The notes under the pieces are model-generated. The model had not been told where the DNA came from and made no database searches. It saw only the letters and a program-made list of their open reading frames with translations. From Saprospiraceae bacterium (lineage in GTDB: Bacteria > Bacteroidota > Bacteroidia > Chitinophagales > Saprospiraceae), in the NCBI GenBank assembly GCA_022841345.1, contig JALHRR010000011.1:62001-126000 (forward strand): a stretch of 64,000 nt of DNA. The letters run 5' to 3'. The translations under genes and the position numbers were made by a program. This document shows, piece after piece, positions 17,243 through 25,767 of this stretch (its first letter is position 1; every line of letters starts with the position of its first letter).

Positions 17243-19131
17243 TACTCACCCCAAATGATTGGATTTTCAGAATAAATGGTTCCCCATTTACCTAGTCCGA
17301 TATCGTTCGGATATAAAATTGTAAATACGATATTAATACCTGATGCAGCAATACTATTAATAAGATCTTGAGCATAAAGTCTTCCGCTAACTACGTCTGT
17401 CACATAGAAAGGATAGTCTAAGCCATCACGACTGATAGATGGAGAAGATTTCTCGCTTACTAGCGCAACATCTGTTCCATTCGCATGAAACTTCTTAATG
17501 TTATAAGCTGGACTAATAAGCAAAGTATTATTTGAAGGACGAGCGATATAAGGAACAGGACCTTCTTGGTCTTGAGTGCCGTATCCAAAGATTAAATTAC
17601 CTTGTTCGTCTGGGAACTGACTTGAATCAGCTACCGTGATTACTCTAGGCATAGAACCATCTAAATCTTGCTGCAATGTCGTGCCAATATTACTAACCGT
17701 AAATGGTTGAGTAATATCGTACATATAAGGACCTTCTTGATTAGGTAACAATGACATAATATCACCTAAAGGACCAGAAGCTTCAATTGCTGCAACACCA
17801 GAATACGTGCCGATTAAAGCCATAGAAAGGTCTGCTTGAAATACGTTTAATACTGTATTATTCGCATATGCTCTGACGCCAGAAAATGTGTTAATAGCAT
17901 CTGCCATATTCTGAACAGTTTCAGCTACAGTGGCTCCATTTGTAAAATTAGCGCCTGCTTGAACAGTAACTGTGCTAGAAATAACAAAGTTATCTCCACC
18001 ATTTGGCTGAGCATTCAAAGAATACGAAACATATGGAGGATCATGTAAATGTGCAGACCCAATTCGTCCACGTCGAATAACTTTCGTTGCGGCTGGCATG
18101 AAGATCTGTAACATTCTGGCAGTAGGCTGATAAACAGCCGCATACGAAAGTCTACTAGATAAAGTCTTACGAACTGGATTATAAAATAATACTGCGTCGT
18201 CTGTACCTTGAACAACAACGCCAGATGTGCCTAATGGATTAACAATTTCAAAGTAAGATACGGTTACTGGACCGCCAACGGCGTCAGTAATAGTGTAACT
18301 TCCTTCGTTAGTAGAAGCAGCGAAACCTCCACCGTAAATATTAACATAATCACCTTTGCTTAATTTACCGATCTGAGGATTTGCTCCTGCAGTCCATGTA
18401 AATCTGATAACTCCGCCAGGTTGTAAAGAGAGAGTCCATGTAGTTGACATATTGCCGCCAGCTGGAACTGGCTCATCAAATTTAAGTTCATTCTGTGCGC
18501 GACCACCCAAAACTGTGACGCTGGAAGCGGGACCAATAGAATCTGAAAGGATCTCTACGTATGGACCGTTACCGTCGTCTTTGGCAATTGCAGTACCAGT
18601 TAAACCTAAAGAACGTAAATATTTTGTAATAGCATCGGCAACTTCTTGTGCAGTTGCAGCTGCAATACTTTGGAAATCACCAGTCTTAAATTTGATTTCT
18701 ACAGTATTTTTACCGTCGAAATTCACTAAAAGGGTATCCCCATCTTGTAGATTGTACGGCTCAAAAGCTCTAGCTTGATTAGATGCGCGAACGAATTCGT
18801 CACCAAAAATGGCTTCTAAAAGGTTATTAATAAGATCTCGAACCTGTTTACGATTCTTAACCTCAATACCAATTTGTCTGAAAACATCGTCAGAAAGACC
18901 GACTGCAGGCGGACGAGTGATACCGTAAGTGGCTAACACTTCATCTAAGTATCTACCCTGTGCAGTGGCAATATAAAGTTGATCGTTCACAGCGCGAACA
19001 TTGTCGATCAAATAGGCGGCAGATCCTTGAGCCAAAGCAGTTAAAACCGCATCAACGGTTGGACCCTTCAGGTAAGGATTCAGATATGCTCTGAGTCTTT
19101 TATATTGCTGTTCTACTGTAGTTGTAGCCAT
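17242..19131 (-). CDS. Baseplate structural protein
   Basis: 629 residues starting MATTTVEQQYKRLRAYLNPYLKGPTVDAVL. The N-terminal 110 residues (ALAQGSAAYLIDNVRAVNDQLYIATAQGRYLDEVLATYGITRPP) look like the start of baseplate J-like wedge proteins: helix, then 'A-G-YLDE-A-YGI-R'. The remainder is beta-rich. It lies between the giant J-like gene and a tube-like gene, in a coupled operon. A wedge or inner-baseplate role is inferred. Confidence 0.65.
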   Translation of the reverse strand: MATTTVEQQYKRLRAYLNPYLKGPTVDAVLTALAQGSAAYLIDNVRAVNDQLYIATAQGRYLDEVLATYGITRPPAVGLSDDVFRQIGIEVKNRKQVRDLINNLLEAIFGDEFVRASNQARAFEPYNLQDGDTLLVNFDGKNTVEIKFKTGDFQSIAAATAQEVADAITKYLRSLGLTGTAIAKDDGNGPYVEILSDSIGPASSVTVLGGRAQNELKFDEPVPAGGNMSTTWTLSLQPGGVIRFTWTAGANPQIGKLSKGDYVNIYGGGFAASTNEGSYTITDAVGGPVTVSYFEIVNPLGTSGVVVQGTDDAVLFYNPVRKTLSSRLSYAAVYQPTARMLQIFMPAATKVIRRGRIGSAHLHDPPYVSYSLNAQPNGGDNFVISSTVTVQAGANFTNGATVAETVQNMADAINTFSGVRAYANNTVLNVFQADLSMALIGTYSGVAAIEASGPLGDIMSLLPNQEGPYMYDITQPFTVSNIGTTLQQDLDGSMPRVITVADSSQFPDEQGNLIFGYGTQDQEGPVPYIARPSNNTLLISPAYNIKKFHANGTDVALVSEKSSPSISRDGLDYPFYVTDVVSGRLYAQDLINSIAASGINIVFTILYPNDIGLGKWGTIYSENPIIWGE

Positions 19132-19134
19132 TTA

Positions 19135-22100
19135 TTATGTTCCGATCTGACTGACTGAAATATCCAGTACAGGATCAATAATTCTAGCTTTCTCACTAGG
19201 AGCAAGGAATATAAGATCATGAGTAGAATCGTACTGAGGAGAACTGATAGCCATTGCGCGTGTTCCAGGGATTGCATTAACTGCACTAACGATAGCACTG
19301 ATTGCAATTGGTTCACCTACAGGATTAGAGTTAACCAAAGATGAAACTGAAGTTCTAACTTGTTCCGCAGTTTGAGCGAATGGAACACCAGTATTGATGC
19401 GAACATCAATAGATACTTGAATTCTACGAGTCAGAGGCTCCTGCACAAAAATCTCTGCGCCTGCTGCGCCGACGCCAGGATAAGTTGTAGGATCTCTAGG
19501 ATCTCCATAAATGATACGATTAGCTTCTGCGATTAAGCCAGTATTATATCTGTAAGAATCCAATCCTTTTCTGATAGTTGTAGAGAAATCCATCTTATTA
19601 AGAGAATTGATCTGGACACCAGCTGATTCGTTGATCTTAGAGTATTGAGCATTAGTATCAAAAACTATAGTGCTTCTGCTTGGAGCACCAGTTTGTTGAG
19701 TAGAGAATAATACGTGTTTATATCCAGAGTAAGGAGTTCCTTCTTGAACATAAACAGAAGACTCTCTACCGTTCATGCTTACGTTGGTGACGCTAGCCAT
19801 AGTTCCGGTAACAACCACTGTTTCTTCATCAATTACTTCAGCGATAGTGTAGTTTCCTGCATTTTGCAATGTAAGAGTATCACCAGTCGCAACAAATAAA
19901 TCACCCGCAATAGTAGCTTCATATTCAGTAAATTGCATTTGAGGTCTATGAGCTTCTAATACTCCGCCAGTAACAAAGACAGCGCCTTCATTAACAGCTG
20001 AAGGATTAATTGCTTCAATGAAAGTTCTTCTACCTTGCTGAACAACATTTACTGTAAATGGTGCAGGCATATTTATATTAGTAGCATCGGTAGTTTCTTG
20101 AGAACCGATAGTAGTAACGGTAGTGACGTTTTCATCAGAAGAAGCATCTAAGCCAGTTGCTGCGCCAATAATAAGAGCTGCTTTTGCAGCAACTTGAACA
20201 TCGGTGTCACCAGAAAGAATCTGAACTTCAAGTCCAACTCTTCCACCAATTGCTGGATCAGAATTAGAAGTGTTCACATTAAACCATACATAGTAAAGAT
20301 TTACGTCACCGGCAGATTGAATGAAGAAATATTTGCCTGCGCCGCCGATAGTAAATTGAGAACCTGCTGGCATAACCAAATCAGTGATCTCTTGCAATTT
20401 TGCTCCAGATCTACGAACCATGAAATCACCTTGATTATCAGGATCGAAGTCGGTACCAAAAGTCATTACATCGCCCATGCGAGCATTTTCTAAAGATGGC
20501 TCAGTTCCAACGCCATTCCAGTTCAAGTAAATTGAATGGTTAGTAGCGTTTACCTGAAATGAAGTAGTTGCGTCAAAACCCAAAGAAACTGGATTGTAAG
20601 TCAATAATACTTCTTCTTCAGTAGTATTATCATTTTCATACCATACTGAATTGTTATAGCGTCTAATAACTCTGAAAGTACCCTGATTTAATACTGCAAA
20701 AGGAGCAGAAAGAACCATTGAGTCGCCTTCGGAAATTTCTGAAGATGCAGAGAAATCACCGGCAACAAAAGATGTACCGACAAGGAAAGCTCCACTTACA
20801 GTAACGGTACCAGTTCCTGCGTATGCTAAACTAATATTAGCAGAATGAGAAGTAGCAGTTACGGTAACGATATTACCGTTTGCTTCAGCGAAAACACCAG
20901 GCAACGTGCCGATGATTGCTGCTAAATTTGCTGCAGTATCAGCTGCGGTGCCGCCAATTGCAAAATCGGTATCCGCAATAAGGGCATTTCCACCGACCGT
21001 AAAAGTGTCGCCTGGAGATGAATTAGTTACAAGAGTATAGCTGCCAAAAGAAAACTGGTCAACAGCTTCTGGATTTAATACGCGAAGTGTTCTGCCATCA
21101 GACGATACTCCGGTTACTAAAAAAGTACCATTGTTTTCATCGTATGGCTGATTTTGAATAGTTACAAGATCGCCAATAGAAAGTTCGTTAAAATTTGCAT
21201 CGCCAGATAAGATAATATAGATAGCATCGTTTGTTCCGGTTACTTTGGCTACGTTTAAAGTGCCGCCGCCAGAATCATTGAAATTCAAAGAAGCTTTAAG
21301 GAAAGATGGAGTAGTTCCGATATTATTCCAGCTCAAACAAGCAAGAGATCCCTGTTTCTCGATACGGAATGTTTTGTTCCTAGAACGTACATGGTGTCGT
21401 GGTTTACCGAAATATCGTTGATTAAGAGCTTTTCCTAATAGTTTAACTGTAGACTGTCCAACCGATGGAGAATTGCCGATAACATCAATGCTTGTGTTAG
21501 AAGATACTAGAGTTTCTTTTCTTTGAGCAATTGAAGCCTGTAATCTGAACCATTGGTCAGAGTGGATACCTTGAGCAGATACACGATCAGTAGAAACACT
21601 CATAATAGAGTTATCAATTCTGATTGCAGAATCTAATACTGGAACCGCATAACCGTTAGCTAAGCCACCGATTATTTGAACTGAACCATCAGATCCTAAA
21701 ATATTCGTAGCTATCTCTAGGCGATTTCCGCGATCAACGACTCCAACAGACGCAACGGTAGTTAGGCCAGTAACGGCTAAAATATTAATTAAACGTCTTA
21801 CTTGATCCATAGTAGTCGGGATCAAACGAACTTCTTCAGCATTATTAAAAGCGTACCAAGCATCGCCAGGTCCGTCGCCAGAATAAGCTAATGGGACTTT
21901 GAATGTAAAATTAGGAGTACCAGCAAAGTTGTTTACTGCAATCCAATTAATACCGTCATAAAGATCGACAGCTTCATATGTAAAGCCGCTATCTTCGTAA
22001 GTAGACAATAGAATAATTCCAGAACCATCAGTTCCGCCATCGTTTGCGATAGTAGTAGTTACATAATCAGATAAACTTGCATTTACATAAGTATTAACTT

Positions 22101-25100
22101 CAGCTGCTGTAGTAGGAGAAGATGCGTAGAAAGTTATAGCTCCACCAACTTGGGTAGCTTTATTTGCTTCTGCAATTGCTGCACCAGTAGGTCTTTGAAC
22201 GCTAAAAGATGTAGCGGTTGGAGTAAATCCAACTTCAGTAGAAACTCTAAAAACGCCAGTATTCTCTTCGCTAAATTCAGTAGCTTGAGTAATATTTACA
22301 TATTCTCCACCGGATAGACCGCCAAGAGAAGGCGCTGTTCCGTTTCCGTTCCACTGATATGTTACTTGGTCAATACCAGCAACAGGAGTGTTAGGGGTAA
22401 TAGTTATATCCCATTCAGTAGATGCGTCAATCGCAGTACCGATTGCAGCTCCAGATTTCAAGTTAATTCTGATAGCTACGTCGTCTGAAGTGACAATAGT
22501 GCTTGAAATAGCAGCATTTGGAACTGAGGGATAAGAATATCCTACATTGATTGCTTCACCTGAACGACCCCACAGTGTTGCTCTATATAATAGGGCAGTT
22601 TTAGTAGGAGTAGGTTTCAATACTCGCTTAGCACGCATTAACACTTTGAATTCAGAGAAATCAAATGTTGTTCCAAAAGCAGAAGAGAAGTTAGCTGTTG
22701 CACCAGTCTCTACATCGTAGGCGTTAAAATTAGAAGGATTATTCGCTAAAGTAGTATTAGTTACGGCTCTACGGAAAAATGGGACTTCAAAAGATTTTGA
22801 AGTAGTGTCATTGTCCATGATAATAACTGCGGTATCAGCATGTCCAAAATCCAATGGATTAGCGATAAAATAGCGATCATTATCTCTCAAACGACGAATA
22901 ACAGGATGATTCTCAATACCAATAATAGCGCCTGCGATAGTTTTTTCTTGAACATGTTCGCCGTATGGTTGAGCGTCTTTAATAACTCCATAAGGATGTA
23001 GCAATGCAATCAATTCATTTGGATCACGACTAGCTAAACTAATAGAAGAAGTAAACGAAGTAATATAGCTATCAATAGGATCAGCCGCAGAACCTGAAGC
23101 AAATCCCGCATGGATAAATAGTGGAAAAGAAGCCTCTATCATCTGACTTTCATAAAAAGCAATTAATGAATCTTTACTAATATCAGAAGCGTTAATAGGT
23201 AAAGCTAACAGCTTGCCTTGAGCATCTGCGGTAACAATCAATATAGATCCATCAGTATCTTTAGTTCTAGATCTAACGATAATATATTGCTCTTCTTGAA
23301 TTGTGAAGATCAAACTATTAGTTTGAGCTTGTAATTCTTGTGCAATTTGGTCAAGAGTCTTAATTCCGGTTTGAACACGGAATTTCTGAGGAGCAAGAGT
23401 GGTTCTTAAAGTAACGAAACCTTCAGAGAAAAGAACGCCAGCTGTAGGAACAGCTGCTGCGTATTCTGCTGGAGTAACCAAGATATCTAGCGTAGAATTG
23501 GTTCTGGCGTTGACTCTACCTTCAAGTCTATTTGCTGCAACTAATTCTGCGGACCAAACAATAACGTAATCTCCTACTAATACATTTTGAAATGCAGTAG
23601 GAACAGTAGACGTGTAGCGAACCACGTTAGCCGAAGGTTTAGAAACCGCAAGAATAGTATTTCCTGCGACACCGTTTGGTACTATTTCACCTGGATTGTC
23701 AATTAAAATCCAAATATGGCCATCAGAAGAGAAAGCAATAGTTCCACCAGGGATCTGGTCAGACTGAATGCGAGCTTCTGTTTCATCAGAACCTGCGGTC
23801 AGCTGATCTCCAGCAACAAGTGCTTCAACTAATTTAAACTGGGCAGTATTTCTGTCCAATGTATAGTCAGAAGCTTTACCTGCCTGGCTCAATCCGATCA
23901 AAGAAGAAAACATTCCTTTTGTAACCAAAGTAGAAGTGGGGTCAATTACGACCATTGCTCTATTATTGGCACCAAGATTAGAAGTGACTTCTAGTTGAGT
24001 ACCTACGATAGATACTGTAACACCTGTAAGTTTTGCGTTTAATACTTGAACCCAAGATTCCAGGGAGTTAGTAGCTGCAACTTGAGTGTACAATCCTGTA
24101 GCAATAAAATCTGCATCAGTAATTGTATAAGTAATAAATGCTGTACTATCAACAGCTAAAATAAGCGTGTCTCCAGTAGTGATAGTTGGGGACCAAAGAG
24201 CCTGTCCTTGAGTGAACAACGATGCCGACCTTCCATCCTTGGAAAGAGGGATCTTATTTTTATATAAACGTAAAGTCTGAATTTCGTTTGAAGGAAATCC
24301 AAGCTGGATTGCAGCGTTTCTACCTTGAGTAGTATTTTCTGCAGTTTTAATAGTATCGTTGCCTTCGTTTTTTGCACGAATAACGACATACTGTCCGCCT
24401 TCAGCGGTAGTAGCTTCAAAAATTAAAGTAGTGTTAGCATTGATTGAAGCCGTAACTTCAAACGCAGTTGCTCCACCTGGAGAACGGAAATCAGTATCGG
24501 CAAATACATGCTCTTGAGTGATCTCACCAACTGTAACGGCCAATGTGTCTCCACCAATAAGATCGTATGGAGCTGCAGTAGTTGTTTGTAAGAATGCTTT
24601 AGCGACAGGAGCCTGACGACCGCCAGTAACTAATTGGAAATATTGCTCACCGCCAAGTGCGCTATCAACGATAGCCTCAAGACCTACACCGTTAGACTTA
24701 GCTTCATAAATTGCACCGTTATCAATATAAAGAATCGCTCCATCAGATTGAGAAACCATGCTTGAAGAGATAACTGAAGCTCCTGGCTCATCAGATGCAA
24801 CTGCACCTTGAACTGCAGATTTAATTGCGGTAGGAGTACCAAGACCAATAGAAGCTAATGCTCTTTTAATACGAACGCGAAGTTGGTCATCTGTTTCAGA
24901 ATCTGTGCCAGTAGTGAAAGGTAACGGATTAGTAACCGATGCTCCAGCAAACGGAGGAGTAGCAAATTGTTTAATCGCTGCGCGTGGCACGTTACCAGAA
25001 GATCCTGGAGTCTGTGCTGCGACTTGAACGTTCTCAACAGTGGTTTCACCGTCAAGGATAACAGCTGCAGTGATAACATTGTACTGAATATCTGGGCTTG

Positions 25101-25710
25101 CACCTGAAGAAGGAGAAAGAACAGTAGTATTAGCACCGATAGATCTGTTTCCACCTTGAGCCAAAATGACTGATTCGCCTACGTTATGAAATTTAGCAGT
25201 AGGAACAGTCAAATTAATTACGTAATATCCGCCGACAGGAGTAATAGAACTATAAGCTAAAGGACCTTCCACATTTGGCGTAGATCGACCGATATAAATG
25301 GAGCCCGACCCAGGAAAGAGTGAAGCGTCACTAACTTTGATCTGGGTCGATCCGATATTAGGTGGATTTGCTCCTGCATAAACTTTTGTTGAAATTTTAC
25401 TAAAAGAAGTATCAATTACCGTAACAAGGCCAGTGGCAGGTTTGGCAGTAATCGGAGTAACTCTATTATCGGTAGCAAGACGCTTTAAAGCATCTCCGGT
25501 AGCTCTATCTACCGAGAAGTCCCTAAGAATTTGGAATACATCGCCAGATGAACGCGCAGTGGCAAGAGCAACAACTTCAAAGAAACTGGTAACAGCTGAA
25601 CCTACGTTAAAATCGTTAATACCTTGCTTTGCGGCATAGGCGGACAGCATATCTGATAAGATCTGCTCATAACTCTGTGGATTTGGCAATCCGCTTGACG
25701 TTTCAGCCAT
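19135..25710 (-). CDS. Giant baseplate J-like wedge protein (2191 aa)
   Basis: 2191 residues starting MAETSSGLPNPQSYEQILSD. The N-terminal J-like helix (SAVTSFFEVVALATARSSGDVFQ), the block TGTDSETDDQLRVRIKRAL near residue 280, and the C-terminal 'plug' region (EIFVQEPLTRRIQVSIDVRI ... NPVGEPIAISAIVSAVNAIPGT) fit the baseplate J/gp6-like family. Usual members are 300-700 residues; here a long insert of repeated beta modules fills the middle. One such unit (YFFIQSAGDVNLYYVWFNV) has a close copy in the 900-residue fibre protein (YFFINSSADAREYYVWFNK). It should form the wedge ring of the contractile baseplate. The start has AAGGAAT upstream. Confidence 0.85.
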   Translation of the reverse strand: MAETSSGLPNPQSYEQILSDMLSAYAAKQGINDFNVGSAVTSFFEVVALATARSSGDVFQILRDFSVDRATGDALKRLATDNRVTPITAKPATGLVTVIDTSFSKISTKVYAGANPPNIGSTQIKVSDASLFPGSGSIYIGRSTPNVEGPLAYSSITPVGGYYVINLTVPTAKFHNVGESVILAQGGNRSIGANTTVLSPSSGASPDIQYNVITAAVILDGETTVENVQVAAQTPGSSGNVPRAAIKQFATPPFAGASVTNPLPFTTGTDSETDDQLRVRIKRALASIGLGTPTAIKSAVQGAVASDEPGASVISSSMVSQSDGAILYIDNGAIYEAKSNGVGLEAIVDSALGGEQYFQLVTGGRQAPVAKAFLQTTTAAPYDLIGGDTLAVTVGEITQEHVFADTDFRSPGGATAFEVTASINANTTLIFEATTAEGGQYVVIRAKNEGNDTIKTAENTTQGRNAAIQLGFPSNEIQTLRLYKNKIPLSKDGRSASLFTQGQALWSPTITTGDTLILAVDSTAFITYTITDADFIATGLYTQVAATNSLESWVQVLNAKLTGVTVSIVGTQLEVTSNLGANNRAMVVIDPTSTLVTKGMFSSLIGLSQAGKASDYTLDRNTAQFKLVEALVAGDQLTAGSDETEARIQSDQIPGGTIAFSSDGHIWILIDNPGEIVPNGVAGNTILAVSKPSANVVRYTSTVPTAFQNVLVGDYVIVWSAELVAANRLEGRVNARTNSTLDILVTPAEYAAAVPTAGVLFSEGFVTLRTTLAPQKFRVQTGIKTLDQIAQELQAQTNSLIFTIQEEQYIIVRSRTKDTDGSILIVTADAQGKLLALPINASDISKDSLIAFYESQMIEASFPLFIHAGFASGSAADPIDSYITSFTSSISLASRDPNELIALLHPYGVIKDAQPYGEHVQEKTIAGAIIGIENHPVIRRLRDNDRYFIANPLDFGHADTAVIIMDNDTTSKSFEVPFFRRAVTNTTLANNPSNFNAYDVETGATANFSSAFGTTFDFSEFKVLMRAKRVLKPTPTKTALLYRATLWGRSGEAINVGYSYPSVPNAAISSTIVTSDDVAIRINLKSGAAIGTAIDASTEWDITITPNTPVAGIDQVTYQWNGNGTAPSLGGLSGGEYVNITQATEFSEENTGVFRVSTEVGFTPTATSFSVQRPTGAAIAEANKATQVGGAITFYASSPTTAAEVNTYVNASLSDYVTTTIANDGGTDGSGIILLSTYEDSGFTYEAVDLYDGINWIAVNNFAGTPNFTFKVPLAYSGDGPGDAWYAFNNAEEVRLIPTTMDQVRRLINILAVTGLTTVASVGVVDRGNRLEIATNILGSDGSVQIIGGLANGYAVPVLDSAIRIDNSIMSVSTDRVSAQGIHSDQWFRLQASIAQRKETLVSSNTSIDVIGNSPSVGQSTVKLLGKALNQRYFGKPRHHVRSRNKTFRIEKQGSLACLSWNNIGTTPSFLKASLNFNDSGGGTLNVAKVTGTNDAIYIILSGDANFNELSIGDLVTIQNQPYDENNGTFLVTGVSSDGRTLRVLNPEAVDQFSFGSYTLVTNSSPGDTFTVGGNALIADTDFAIGGTAADTAANLAAIIGTLPGVFAEANGNIVTVTATSHSANISLAYAGTGTVTVSGAFLVGTSFVAGDFSASSEISEGDSMVLSAPFAVLNQGTFRVIRRYNNSVWYENDNTTEEEVLLTYNPVSLGFDATTSFQVNATNHSIYLNWNGVGTEPSLENARMGDVMTFGTDFDPDNQGDFMVRRSGAKLQEITDLVMPAGSQFTIGGAGKYFFIQSAGDVNLYYVWFNVNTSNSDPAIGGRVGLEVQILSGDTDVQVAAKAALIIGAATGLDASSDENVTTVTTIGSQETTDATNINMPAPFTVNVVQQGRRTFIEAINPSAVNEGAVFVTGGVLEAHRPQMQFTEYEATIAGDLFVATGDTLTLQNAGNYTIAEVIDEETVVVTGTMASVTNVSMNGRESSVYVQEGTPYSGYKHVLFSTQQTGAPSRSTIVFDTNAQYSKINESAGVQINSLNKMDFSTTIRKGLDSYRYNTGLIAEANRIIYGDPRDPTTYPGVGAAGAEIFVQEPLTRRIQVSIDVRINTGVPFAQTAEQVRTSVSSLVNSNPVGEPIAISAIVSAVNAIPGTRAMAISSPQYDSTHDLIFLAPSEKARIIDPVLDISVSQIGT

Positions 25711-25740
25711 TTATGTAAACTCCATTATTCCTTAAAGATT

Positions 25741-25766
25741 GGGGTTTCCCCTACCTCTATATATCA
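25741..25766 (-). promoter_or_regulatory. Promoter-like box and leader hairpin of the giant baseplate gene
   Basis: On the minus strand TGATATATAG (25766-25757) is an extended -10-like box. The leader then carries a perfect GGGG-AAA-CCCC hairpin (25751-25741), without a T-run, ahead of AAGGAAT and the ATG at 25710. The hairpin may protect or tune the messenger RNA. It is not a terminator by sequence. Confidence 0.4.
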
Positions 25767-25767
25767 C

